From assembly GCA_945910005.1 (NCBI GenBank), contig OX246737.1, positions 77,258,054-77,322,053 of the forward strand: a stretch of 64,000 nt of DNA, written 5' to 3'. Source of the stretch: Isoperla grammatica (lineage: Eukaryota; Arthropoda; Insecta; Plecoptera; Perlodidae). Position numbers and translations under genes: made by a program. Shown piece by piece: positions 10,802-21,619 of the stretch (position 1 is the first letter of the stretch; the number at the start of each line of letters is the position of its first letter). The notes under the pieces were generated by a model. The model was given only the letters and a program-made list of their open reading frames with translations, did no database searches and was not told the DNA's origin.

Positions 10802-12455
10802 CTACATGCTACTGTTAACTGTTATCTCACAATCTGTATCTCTTTGAGATATCAAGGCTTGTAGTGCTGCCCTTGAATCTACCAAGATCACCACTGGCTG
10901 TGATGGCTTAATATTGCCTACTTCGGTTAGTGCAAGGTGGATGGCTTCCAGTTCCCCGTCAAAGTTTGTTCCAAATTTGCCAGCCGCAGTGTGTTTTTCA
11001 AAAACCTGACAATACACTCCTGCTCCCGCAAGCCCCTTAGGTGGTGTTGCAGATCCATCCGTATACACGTGCAGCCAGGTTGGCACTGGGTACCGGGAGT
11101 GTAGAGTACGGTATGCTATCTGTCTTAACTCTTGGGCTGAACATGCTGCTTTCTGCACTTTTTTGTCAAGTTCTAGCATAACATCCATTGGGGGTCTTAC
11201 ATTGTTGTTCCCGTTTCTTTGGCTAAGGCGTGTACGTGGGCAGTCTGGAATTTGGTATTTCTGTTTTAACATGACTGCAGTCTGTGAGAAGTTCTTGTGT
11301 GTCTTTAGTTTCTCAAACCCATTTCCATAGTCCCTCCAGTAGTCATCCTTTCCCCTTACCAACCTCTCGTGGAGCTTCATTGCACTTTTTTCTCTGCGTG
11401 CCTTCAGTGGTTCTAAACCAGTTTGGAGCTCCATTGCGGCTATAGGTGTAGATTTGGGAGCACCACATATCAGTCTCATGGCCTGGTTTTGTACTTTGTC
11501 AATTTTGTCAGTAACATTTTTTGTGGCTGTAACAAAAACCTCACCACCATACTCCAATGCTGGTCTAACATACGTCTTATATGTTGTGACCAAAGTGTTG
11601 TGAGACGCTCCCCACTTTGGGCCAGTTAGTCTTTTCAAGAGGTTCATTCCTTTAGTTCCTTTCCTAGCTGTTTCCATTGCGTGTTCTTTCCAGCTAAGTT
11701 TCTGGTCCATAGCTAAGCCCAGATATTTGGAATTGTAGCTTTGTTTGAGCTCCTGGGTTTTATACTTAAGATACAATGGGGTTTGTGCTACAGTCTTCTC
11801 GTGAGATAATGAGAAGAGCTGGTATGTTGTTTTTGTTGTATTAACAGTCATTGCATTGTTGTCAGCCCATTGTGCCAAAACGACAAGAGCTTCGTTCATT
11901 TGTCTTTGGAGACTCTCAATGTCATTGGACGAATTCCACATTACTACGTCGTCTGCATATAGTAGCACCTGTATACCAGACTTGTCTTTGAGTTCCGTAG
12001 CAAGATCATTTATCATGACATTGAAAAGCGTTGGGCTTAGAACCGATCCTTGTAGTAGGCCTTGCTTGAGTTGCTGATAACCCGATTTAGAATCTTGGAA
12101 AGAGACTCTTATGAAACGTTGGTCCAAAAAACTTTTGATCCACCCAAGTAGATTTCCAGATACTTTTAACCTACTTAGTTTTGTCAGCAACTTGGGTCTC
12201 CATATGATGTCGTATGCTGTTTTGAAATCCACCATAACAGCCAGCGTTGATTCCCTTCTTTGGAAAGCATCCTTTACATCCTGCGACAGTCTTGCCAGTT
12301 GGTCAACAGTGCTACGATTAGGTCTGAAACCTGCCTGCTCCTCAGCCAACAAACCTTTGTCTTCTAGATAGTCACTAAGACGTTTTAAAACCATACGCTC
12401 TGCAAGTTTGCATACACAACTTGTCAGGGAGATCGGTCGGTAACTGGAAATGTCA
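10802..12455 (-). pseudogene. LINE reverse transcriptase and N-terminal RNase H
   Basis: A 530-codon open stretch plus upstream residues in the same frame (SYRPISLTSCVCKLAERMV). RT blocks seen: QAGFRPNRSTVDQL, VMVDFKTAYD (catalytic Asp), LLQGSVLSPTLF (usually VPQG) and LLYADD. After the thumb region comes RNase H: YTDGSATPP (Asp), DGELEAIHLAL (Glu) and LVDSRAALQAL (Asp). Reading is lost near 10805. The 5' side is joined abruptly to the endonuclease part: the residues normally found between INLT and SYRPISL are missing, so about 25-30 codons appear deleted together with a frame change. Confidence 0.8.
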
Positions 12456-14013
12456 GGTTAATAAGCTTGAGTAGGGTTTCTACTGCTTTACCACCTAGCT
12501 GAGTTAAGAGTTCTGAGGGAATATTATCCGGTGCAGGTGCTTTACCAACTTTTGTGTTGTTTAAAGCTCTCTTTATTTCATTCATTGTAAAAGGCGTATT
12601 ATGAGCTTCATTTACTTCTTCCTCCTGCCGACGCTTTCTCAGCTCTCTGCAGAGGGGTATACTTCTTCTTCCAACGTCTGTCCTGCTAACAGCCGCATAA
12701 TGTTTGGCCAGAGCTTTGGCTTTACCTAAACTGGTTGTTATGATTCCAGCCCCACTACGGAGGGGAGCATTTCTTTCTTGAGATCTGGTATTGTTCAAAG
12801 TGGATACCATCTGGTGGGTCTTTTTACAATCTGTTCTGTAATCCATCTGCTCGATAAATTCTAGGTAGGCTCTCCTCTTACTATCCAATATTTCATGGGT
12901 AACTTTGGCTTGACTTTTCGGTAACTCTATTCCATGCTGCACTCGCCCCGTTCGTTCCACGTTTTTTCTGTTCCTATCTCTCTCTTTTTTTAGTTCTGTT
13001 AGTTTGTCACTCCAAAATGGCTTATACTTCTTTACTGCTCCTCTTGGCACCGCTTTCAGAGCACAGGTCAGGACTTGATCCCGGAATCTTTTCTCCGATT
13101 TATCTGGGTTATCATCAATTAGATCCGGGGTTAAATACGTGTTGGTAATCTGTTTATAATGATCCCATCTAGCTCTTTTAAAATTCCATCTTGGCTTCAT
13201 GTCAAGCGTTTTTTGAGCACCCTCTACTTTTCGAATCGTTATTGAAATTGCTCGATGTCCTATCCCTCCTGGGTCTTCTATAGGTTTTTGGGAAATGTCC
13301 TTGTAGATGTTAGAGTGGGCTATTACCAGGTCCGGCTGGGATGTATGTCCGGCATGGGACAAGAAAGTTGGGGTACTACATTTACTTGCTACGACTTGGT
13401 AAGGGTTACCATCAATGAAGTCTTCAACCTCTCGTCCTACTGGAGTAGCATGTTTGTACCCCCATCTTCTTGATGGCGCATTAAAGTCCCCAACAATAAC
13501 GGTATGTGGTTCTCCCTTAATACCCATTGAATCTGGTATGTTGTTGGGGGGATTGTACACAACAATAACATTGTGTTTGCTTCTGTTCTTCCAGATTTCA
13601 ATCTGGGCAATCTCAATCTTGTTTTCATTTGTCATTTCATGTATCACTGAAAACTTTGCATCCAGATTTATTTTTGCTGCAATGATAATGCCCGATGCAA
13701 TCTGCCTTGCTCTCTTTAGGGCAAACGTCTGATAATCAGGGATGCAATAGTCATTCAGGTCTTCAGATGCTTTCCCTGCCTCTACAATGGCGTTAACATC
13801 TGCGTCTTCTCGTAAAACTAATTTCCGAAATTCAACATATTTGGCAGGAGTGAATCCGCCAGCGTTCCAAAAAATAATCTTCAGGTTTGATTTACCTTTG
13901 TCATCGTCCTTAAAAGGGCGGTTGGAGGATGTCTGAGAAAACATTTTGGGCAACCAAGGATATGGTGTATTTGTAAGATCGTTTAGCCGTACGTAAACTC
14001 CACTCGTTTCCAC
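12424..14013 (-). pseudogene. LINE APE-type endonuclease region
   Basis: An open stretch of up to 529 codons. From about residue 43 it reads as an exonuclease-endonuclease-phosphatase domain: IIFWNAGG (Asn block), IVEAGK (Glu block, usually ET), VVYNPPN, VIVGDFNAPSRRWG (GDFN block), QPDLVIA and GIGHRAI (where SDH is commoner). The rest is the linker into the RT, ending at GKAPAPDNIPSELL (RT block with P-x-D) before the deletion near 12450. It nicks target DNA to prime reverse transcription in this class. No separate gag-like ORF1 is seen. Confidence 0.8.
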
Positions 14014-14215
14014 TTGTTATGTTCACGCACGTTACCAGGAGGCACCAAGTTGTAGCAACTGGAGGCGATCTTACTCCACCCCCCAAAAAATGTGAAATCC
14101 ATAGTGATGTAAAAATGACCTGTTGCCATTCCACAGAACAATGTAATTAGGCCTATCTTGTTGAATACAAAAAAATCTTTAAACTGAAAAATTGCAATTC
14201 TAATTCCTAGCACTA

Positions 14216-14964
14216 TAGTCCTCCCAACGAAACTATTCTCATGCTTTCGTCATAACCCCTGAGGCCTCGAAATAAACTTCCGCGGACGGTTTACTGCCTG
14301 TGTTCATGCGCGCACTATTGTCGAATACTAAGATGGCGCACGACGAAATTAGCAGCTCCTGCACTGTAATCACGTAACTTTCCTGGCGGAGGCTGGTCGA
14401 ACTCAGGAGTTCGACGGAGTTCGGAGTTCGACGTTCAGTATTTTGTTTTTATTGAAAGCCTGTCAAAATGTATCAAAATTCACACTTTACTGAGTAGATC
14501 CATAAAGTAACTACTCGCAGCAAGTATTTATTCTAATATTCCACTGTGTTCTAGAGGTAGGTCTAAACTGTAAAGGTATATTCCGTCCTACTTAAGTTTT
14601 ATGAAATAAGTTGTTTAAACATCGGCGTTTCCGCCATTTCTTGGTATCGAAAGCTGTGAATGGCTGGGTTCCCGTGATCTATTTTCAATCATCTCTTCTC
14701 TTCAAACAGGATTTATTGGTTTTGTTACTACAAACTTATGTTTGTATTTAATTTTTAAAAATATTCGTCATGTAATATTATTAATAGCAACTTACACAAA
14801 TGAGAGAATTACCATTTATCAACGTCGGACAAGTTGGCCAACTCACGAACTGAGAACAATCCGACGCAATCTTCCATCAAGCACACGGAGGAATGACAAG
14901 TTAAGTTGCCATTCTGGACATGGCCTGTGATGAAAGCATAAGAATAGTTTTGTTGGGAGGACTA
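14216..14964. mobile_element. TA-flanked TIR element (TAGTCCTCCCAAC ends)
   Basis: About 40-bp inverted ends: TAGTCCTCCCAACGAAAC at the left and its near complement GTTTTGTTGGGAGGACTA at the right, both continuing through ATTCT and a GCTTTCGTCA segment. TA lies outside each end. Non-coding interior. The ends resemble those of the element at 33812-33974, so the two are one family. It contains the palindromic GGCGGAGGC...TCGAACTC...GAGTTCGA stretch at 14384-14415. Confidence 0.7.
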
Positions 14965-15923
14965 TAGTATGCTAGGTACTCTGCAATGAGCAATGACATT
15001 AATAAAAACTAAAAAGTCATTACATACTACAATGTTGGTGGATATTGCGGTTTGTTCAGTACACCTACCGCTATTGCAGTCTTCAACCGTTGAGTGAAGA
15101 ATGTAGATCCCTCACTCAATGCTTCAATGCCTGAAGGGGGTGGAAAATTCCTTCTGTAATGAAAGTTTACTATTCACTACTCAGTAACGGAAGAAATTAA
15201 ATCTGAAAACAGTGAGATCTTGCTGCTGCTGTCTAATTAACCCTTCATGCTAAAAATGACAACGAAAATTATGCCAGTGAAAATGATACAGATTAACGTG
15301 GCATTTCTATATGGATGTGTTCAGCCAGTGGTGACGACTTTTACGCGTGTCACGGAAATAAAGGCTAATCCCCGCCAATTTACTTTAAGTGTTTTATAAA
15401 TAATAATACAAATACAAATTATTGTAGGAAGCCTGCTCAGGGCTATTCACGCCCCTTATTCAGGTGACTATGTAAAGTAATATTTGGAATTGTAGGAATA
15501 GAATGTCTAAGGGCCGGTTTTTCAATCAGTTTTTTAATCAGTGGTTGGGGTAACCAAGGCTTTTACCAACATTGTCAATGTAAAATGTAGATGCAACCCA
15601 AACATATTAAAAATGTTTTTTTTTTTTAGTTCAAACTAATTTTGTAGGCCTATATGATAACAATTTTTAAAAAGCACAACTCAGTTTTAATTTATTGAAT
15701 TCATAAGCCTGCATGTTTAATAAATAGGAAATAAAATAGTGTATATATTATGTTTTCCTGGTTGGCTATTATTGCAGTGTTTAGACAACAATGATCTGTC
15801 TGTACCAAATTCTTTCAAATCACTGTTGAAAGGTGTGTTTTTTTACCTGAACAAAAGACTATTGCATCATAATACACATGTTGACCAATATAAATTAAAG
15901 CTATTTACTAGGAAAACGCTCTG

Positions 15924-16580
15924 GGTGCTTACGGAAACCTCCCAAATGGATCTGATCGGATGGATCTGGTCACGTGACAGATTTATCCAGATCACTTGGG
16001 TTTGCTGTCAGTTTCCGAACGAGCAGATTTCCGATGTAAACAAACATGGAGAGCGAGAACCTAGGCCTAGCCAGCTGCTGGAATAAAAATACTACAAAGT
16101 TCTATAGTTGATGATTACGAAGACGACGAAAATGAACTTTTTACTTTAAGAATGATGGAGGTAGCGAAAAATAAAAGAGTGTGCATCCAAAAGTATGTAG
16201 AGAATGTGCCACTTTAAGGTTATGTTGAATACCTATCATGTTTCACCATTAATTGTTGACGAATGTGTTCTTGTTTCATACGCAAAGACTTCAAAAGGCA
16301 CTTTAAGTTGCACAGTATGCACAGTATGTGGCAAATACCGAACTCTAATATAACTATTTCACTATTCAATATTCATCGTGAATTTGTGAAATCAATTTCC
16401 CGCGTAAACGCTCGTCGAATCTCAAGTGATCCTACTTCCAGACGGATCACTGATCTGCTCCTCCGACCGTTTAATCGGAGGAATCTGAGTGGTTTCCGAA
16501 AGCAGATATATGTATCGGATGTAGGTTTTCGTAAGCAAAAGAGTGATCGGATCACTCAGATGTAGGTTTCCGTAAACACC
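15924..16580. mobile_element. TIR element (GGTGYTTACGGAAACC ends)
   Basis: GGTGCTTACGGAAACCTCC at the left is matched by the inverse AGGTTTCCGTAAACACC at the right. CTCTG flanks both sides (15919-15923, 16581-16585), a likely 5-bp target duplication. Subterminal ATCGGATC-type segments are also inverted. It contains the possible Harbinger relic. Confidence 0.6.
16110..16330 (+). pseudogene. Possible Harbinger-type nuclease N-terminal relic
   Basis: Two short readings, DDYEDDENELFTLRMMEVAK through KYVENVPL and, after a frame break, RKDFKRHFKLH, resemble the start of HARBI1-like nucleases, where an acidic N-terminus precedes an F-x2-HFRL motif. Only this fragment remains and no catalytic core is visible. 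The match is weak on its own but agrees with the surrounding TIR context. Confidence 0.35.
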
Positions 16581-16773
16581 CTCTGTTTGACGCGTTGATA
16601 AGCGAGCGCGTCAATATAGACGAACTTTCTGGCGAAAAGATTTCAATGCTAATACAAACAACAATTAACAACAATTCAAGAATGCGCATTGTAGTAGAGG
16701 AGCAAAAGGTATCTCGTGCGCCTTTCGTGAAAGAGTATTGCGGTAAACGGTATTCTGTTACGGCATACCACAC

Positions 16774-17345
16774 GAGTATTTTGCACCTACCTGGCACATC
16801 CTGGCACGCTGCAGAGGGCGCCAGGAGCGTCGTGACGTCATAGACACGTTTTAATTAATAACTTTTGAACGGTTTATGTCACAGAAAATATCAAGAGGAC
16901 AATTTTATGATGTCATACTAGACGAGCATTTATAACCTATCTGCCACATTCTGGCGGGCTGCAGAGGGCGCCAGGAGCGTCGTGACGTCATATACACGTT
17001 TGAACTAATAACGTTTGAACAGTTCATGTCACAGAAAATATGTAGGCGACAATTCTACTATAAAATACTATACGAGTATTTTGCACCTACCTGGCAAATC
17101 CTGGCACGCTGCAGAGGGCGCCAGGAGCGTTATGACGTCATAGACACGTTTAAATTAATAACGTTTGAACGGTTCATGTCACAGAAAATAACAAGGCAAC
17201 AATTCTATTACGAAATACTATTTGAGTATTTTGCACCTACTTGGCACATCGTGGCACGCTGCAGAGGGCGCCAGGAGCGTCGTGACGTCATACACGTTTT
17301 CATCAATAACTTTTGAACGGTTCATATCACAGAAAATATCGAGAT
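16774..17345 (+). repeat. Four 150-bp tandem units, left arm
   Basis: Units start GAGTATTTTGCACC (second: GAGCATTT) at exactly 16774, 16924, 17074 and 17224, the last being partial. Each contains GCTGCAGAGGGCGCCAGGAG followed by a perfect TGACGTCA palindrome (16833, 16983, 17133, 17283). The first motif resembles the core of CTCF sites and the second is a CRE/ATF site. Function is inferred from motif identity only. Confidence 0.9.
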
Positions 17346-17649
17346 GAAAATATTATAGACAATTTAAATACAAATCGATTGATATGTACCAATAGGGTAA
17401 TCATGCAATATTTAAGAGAGATATTGCTAACAAATAATAATAATTAGATGTGTATATGCAATGAAGGGCATCCCTCATCGTTATATCTATTTATAACTAA
17501 TTCGGAGTTATAATTGTATCGCTGTGAAGGACTAAATAATCGTAGTCATCCCAACATATCCATGGATATCTGTTGTTTAACAATAATAATAATTATTATT
17601 ATTGTATACTAGTTACTATTCATAGACTGATTAGTAAAACTCACGTTTG

Positions 17650-18024
17650 CTAGAAGTTCTCTTCATCTTCATCATCATTGTCTTCATCCTCATCTCCCGT
17701 GTTGTCGGTATTCAGGCACTCTTGTTCCTCGTCTTCAGTTGAGCAGCCGCAAAGCTCGGTGCACCTCATGTTATTTGCTTTGCAGCTGCATCTTGACGCA
17801 CACTTTGATTTTAAGCAGTTGACGGCAGCCGGTGCAGGTTCGAGGGTTGTCATGACTGCCACATACTCGTTGCTCTCAAGTAGCCATCCGTAGTCTTCGG
17901 GTAATAAGTTGATAGGGTTGGCAACCTGGTCATTATGCCACACCCAGCATTGATGGTGAGCACGTAGTATGGCTTGGAGATATGCGGCTTTGCTGGGTGG
18001 AAGCGTTTGGTGGGTGCTTGGCAA
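17650..18024 (-). pseudogene. CXC-domain protein C-terminus, left-arm copy
   Basis: 124 codons, inverted relative to the right-arm copy at 19315-19689 with about four residue differences. It reads PEDYGWLLE, then CLKSKCASRCSCKANNMRCT and ELCGCS, a Cys-rich tesmin/TSO1-like (CXC) cluster expected to bind zinc, then a tail of Asp/Glu (DEDEDNDDEDEENF). This is the usual ending of a family of large uncharacterised invertebrate proteins. The N-terminal part is absent on this strand, so it is a duplicated gene end rather than a gene. It keeps PEDYGW, which the right copy has as PEHYGW. Confidence 0.7.
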
Positions 18025-18282
18025 GACTTTTTGTGAAACATGCGCTATCGAAGGTCAGACACTGAGCTCAGTTTAGTGAATGGACGGTACAGTTTGCAAA
18101 CAAACTTCTCTAGACCACTTATCACGGAGTCTTTTAGAGCAATAGTTTAACCTAGTTATTTAAATGCTGAAAATATTTCATAGTCGGATTCTTCCACCCA
18201 CCAGCACTTGTGAGGATCTAGCCAAACTTCTTATCATGCGCATTGACAACAGTTATAGTGAGTTTTCAGAGGTCCACGTGGT

Positions 18283-18885
18283 ATGGTATTTGATAGATAT
18301 GACATTCCTGTTTCATTAAAATCGGCTACTCGAAAGACCCGGCAAGGAGGAAAAGCTGCTGTAGCTTATCGCATTACAGACAACACGCCCATTGGGCACT
18401 TGAGCATGTCACAACTACTTGGTCACACCAAAACCAAGTATGAGCTAACAGAATATTTTTCACAGAAGATAATTCGAGCCTCACAGGCCATGGAGCGACA
18501 AACAGTGGTCGCATGGAGTAACAAGACTATTAGTATAAAAACACTTCTACCACACTTAAATAGTGAACAAGAAGAAACCGATACAAAGATGTTGCTTCAT
18601 GCAGTAGATGCGACAAAACGAGGAGCTACTCAAACATCTATTTTTTCCCCAGATACAGATGTCCTTATCCTGGCACTGCGACGTTATAAAATACTGTGTT
18701 CATTACAGGTGAAGGGGGAAATAATAGAATAGCACTTGGGTCACTATACAACACATTTGGGCACAATCAAGTTTCAGGACTAACTGGATTTCACGCTTTC
18801 AGTGGTTCCGACAACACTGGGGGATTTTGAGGAATGGGGAAGCTTTCGTGCTGGAAAGCTTTCAGAGAATCCGACGATGTGCCAA
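18283..18885 (+). pseudogene. PIN/FEN-like middle region of the same protein
   Basis: A plus-strand reading of 149 codons followed, after a frame break near 18720, by FGHNQVSGLTGFHAFSGSDN and GKLSCWKAF. Acidic residues fall in the order expected for PIN/FEN-type metal-dependent nucleases: EETDTK, SPDTDVLILALRRY and GSDNTG; assignment to that fold is inference. The reading runs directly into a partial 150-bp unit at about 18876, so the gene was cut by repeat sequence. With the CXC end at 19315 it forms one plus-strand gene remnant. Breaks are described only; no repaired product is proposed. Confidence 0.55.
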
Positions 18886-19314
18886 GTAGGTGCAAAATAC
18901 TCAAATAGTATTTCGTAATAGAATTGTTCCCTTGGAATTTTCTGTTGATTCTGGCATCTGTCTGCAGGGGTTCGCGATGTCCAATCACTGATTCATATGA
19001 TTGTATTTGAAATATCGATCTTTGATTGGTTATAGCTCACTCGTCGATGGTGTTCGAGGCCTACAGGGTTGGTTTAGTCACTTTAAGTCTCCCACTGCAA
19101 ATCAGTTTAGTTACTGAGTGGGGGGTAGACTCTATATGTGAATTTATTTATTTTATTCATGAAATATTTTCAGCATTTAAATAACTAGGTTAAACTGTTG
19201 CTCTAAAAGACTCCGTGATAAGTGGTCTAGAGAGTTTGTTTGCAAACTGTACTGTCCATTCACTAAACTGAGCTCAGTGTCTGACCTTCGATAGCGCATG
19301 TTTCACAAAAAGTC

Positions 19315-19689
19315 TTGCCAAGCACCCACCAAAAGCTTCCACCCAGCAAAGCCGCATATCTCCAAGCCATACTACGTGCTCACCATCAATGCTGGGTGTG
19401 GCATAATGACCAGGTTGCCAACCCTATCAACTTATTACCCGAACACTACGGATGGCTACTTGAGAGCAACGAGTATGTGGCAGTCATGACAACCCTCGAA
19501 CCTGCACCGGCTGCCGTTAACTGCTTAAAATCAAGGTGTGCGTCAAGATGCAGCTGCAAAGCAAATAACATGAGGTGCACCGAGCTTTGTGGCTGCTCAA
19601 CTGAACACGAGGAACAAGAGTGCTTGAATACCGACAACACGGGAGATGAGGATGAAGACAATGATGATGAAGATGAAGAGAACTTCTAA
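19315..19689 (+). pseudogene. CXC-domain protein C-terminus, right-arm copy
   Basis: 124 codons matching the left-arm copy in inverse, with the same Cys-rich cluster (CLKSRCASRCSC, RCTELCGCS) and acidic tail ending EENF then TAA. This copy is co-oriented with the PIN/FEN-like region at 18283 and is therefore probably the original gene end. About 430 bp of non-coding sequence now separates the two. A Lys-to-Arg change lies in the cluster with all cysteines kept. Transcription across the element would produce a long hairpin RNA including this coding stretch. Confidence 0.7.
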
Positions 19690-19994
19690 CAAACGTGAGT
19701 TTTACTAATCAGTCTATGAATAGTAACTAGTATACAATAATAAAAATTATTATTATTGTTAAACAACAGATATCCATGGGTATGTTGGGATGACTACGAT
19801 TATTTAGTCCTTCACAGCGATACAATTATAACTCCGAATTAGTTATAAATAGATATTACGATGAGGGATGCCCTTCATTTCATATACACATCTAATTATT
19901 ATTATTTGTTAGCAATATCTCTATGAAATATTGCATGATTACCCTATTGGTACATATCAATCGATTTGTAGTATTTACATTGTCTATAATATTT

Positions 19995-20568
19995 TCACCT
20001 TGATATTTTCTGTGATATGAACCGTTCAAAAGTTATTGATGAAAACGTGTATGACGTCACGACGCTCCTGGCGCCCTCTGCAGCGTGCCACGATGTGCCA
20101 AGTAGGTGCAAAATACTCAAATAGTATTTCGTAATAGAATTGTTGCCTTGACATTTTCTGTGACATGAACCGTTCAAACGTTATTAATTTAAACGTGTCT
20201 ATGACGTCATAACGCTCCTGGCGCCCTCTGCAGCGTGCCAGGATTTGCCAGGTAGGTGCAAAATACTCGTATAGTATTTTATAGTAGAATTGTCGCCTAC
20301 ATATTTTCTGTGACATGAACTGTTCAAACGTTATTAATTCAAACGTGTATATGACGTCACGACGCTCCTGGCGCCCTCTGCAGCCCGCCAGAATGTGGCA
20401 GATAGGTTATAAATGCTCGTCTAGTATGACATCATAAAATTGTCCTCTTGATATTTTCTGTGACAAAAACCGTTCAAAATTTATTAATTAAAACGTGTCT
20501 ATGACGTCACGACGCTCCTGGCGCCCTCTGCAGCGTGCCAGGATGTGCCAGGTAGGTGCAAAATACTC
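19995..20568 (-). repeat. Four 150-bp tandem units, right arm
   Basis: Inverse of the left-arm array; unit starts (minus strand) at exactly 20568, 20418, 20268 and 20118. TGACGTCA palindromes lie at 20052, 20202, 20352 and 20502, each beside CTCCTGGCGCCCTCTGCAGC. Both arrays keep the 150-bp spacing without a single indel. Confidence 0.9.
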
Positions 20569-21145
20569 GTGTGGTATGCCGTAACAGAATACCGTTTACC
20601 GCAATACTCTTTCACGAAAGGCGCACGAGAACTTAAATGTTACCTTTTGCTCCTCTACTATTGCAAAAATGTTTCTAATTTCCATAGCTATTATACTTCC
20701 CGACATTGTTGGATGCAGTGCAATATGCGTTGCTAAGAATTTTCGCTGTCATGTTTTCGCCGCGGTCCGCCACCGTTACTAACAGTTATTGACAGCAATA
20801 GAAATGTAATTTCTGCCTGTAATATGTACCAAATCGCGTTTACATTAGTATATTCGTGACCGGACAAAAATTTACTATAAGATAGCCACCTCACATTTTG
20901 CTGTTACTGTGTGGTTTACATACGAATTTAAAGTCGCTGGAATAAGAATTCTATCAATTTGATAAGAGTAATTAGGAGACGTTTGATAATTGGTTACTAA
21001 CAGTATCACAGCATTCTCAAGTTGGTAATAGCTCTGGTTGATCTAATCACTGATTACAAAACTGATTGAAAAATTTACATTCACCAGATGACTGTTGCGG
21101 CATGATTTTTGATTGTTTTTGATTTTTTATGTAAATACCCTTATG

Positions 21146-21619
21146 CAGGGTTGCCACCAAGTCAATTTTGTTATCCTTGAAAGAAACTAAAAAAATCCTG
21201 AGAAATCCTTGAAAACAGTTATATTCAGCAAATTAGCATATTATAACTGCAAAGGAATGTTACAAATTTTCAGGTTTCATGCCAAAATATGTTATGCCAG
21301 CCTGATTTTCGAGAATCAAGTCAACATTAGGTGCAGAAACGCATAAGAATCGGAATTTTCTTCGAATATATTTTAACGTTTTACTTTTACTCATCATAAC
21401 TACCACTTGCGGGAAATGTTATGCAGTCACTTATGTTTATTTTTACTAGTACCTGATGTTCTTTTACTGTCTACATTGCTTTTTTAGCTGAATTTTAAAA
21501 ATGTATTAATTTAATGTATTTTTTAAAGACAGTAGAAAATCCTAAGATTTTGCCCAAAATCCTGGAGACACTCTAAAAATCCTGAGATTAGGATAAAATC
21601 CTTGAAAGTGGCAACCCTG
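21146..21619. mobile_element. hAT MITE
   Basis: Ends CAGGGTTGCCAC / GTGGCAACCCTG with an 8-bp target duplication CCCTTATG at 21138-21145 and 21620-21627. Subterminal repeats of ATCCTTGAAA and ATCCTGAGA lie inside. The other arm of the host element lacks it, so it is the younger insertion. Confidence 0.9.

Larger units (their letters stand above)
10223..14089 (-). mobile_element. Full-length RNase H-bearing non-LTR retrotransposon (I/Nimb-like)
   Basis: A 3.87-kb element between perfect 11-bp direct repeats ATGTGAAATCC at 10212-10222 and 14090-14100. Its 3' end (low coordinates) is a (GAA)n tail and its 5' end starts TTTTTTGGGGGG. Minus-strand order is APE endonuclease, reverse transcriptase, RNase H, then a Cys/His cluster. 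RNase H after the RT is typical of the I superfamily; finer placement needs a tree. Two frame changes and an internal deletion make it inactive, though both ends are intact. Confidence 0.85.
16688..20662. mobile_element. Foldback element with 1.5-kb inverted arms and tandem 150-bp units
   Basis: Arms 16688-18181 and 19159-20662 are near-identical inverted copies around a spacer of about 980 bp. From the outside inward each arm has a unique 85-bp edge, four tandem 150-bp units, about 300 bp of AT-rich sequence, and the C-terminal coding region of a CXC-domain protein. Long arms built of tandem subrepeats are the hallmark of foldback transposons (Drosophila FB and Galileo, sea urchin TU). The spacer keeps an upstream piece of the same gene. 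No transposase was recognised. The right arm has an 11-bp insertion near 20631 relative to the left. Confidence 0.8.
15511..21078. mobile_element. Outer Harbinger/ISL2EU-like element, shattered by nested insertions
   Basis: Left end GGGCCGGTTTTTCAATCAG continues as TAATCAGTGGTT, GGTAACCAAGGC and TTTTACCAACATTG. The inverse of this series (CTGATTACAAAACTGATTGA at 21048-21067, with GTTGGTAATAGCTCTGGTTG upstream) lies at the right. GGGCCGGTTT ends are common in animal PIF/Harbinger-type elements. The last bases of the right end are missing where the next element begins at 21079. Confidence 0.45.

Noticed and set aside
13255..13732. Plus-strand frames opposite the LINE endonuclease
   Set aside because: Antisense shadows of the conserved minus-strand endonuclease coding region.
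18791..20316. Short frames made of VTSYTFSSITFER- or FAPTWQILARCRG-type repeats
   Set aside because: Readings through the 150-bp tandem units; they recur in both arms and lack coding features.
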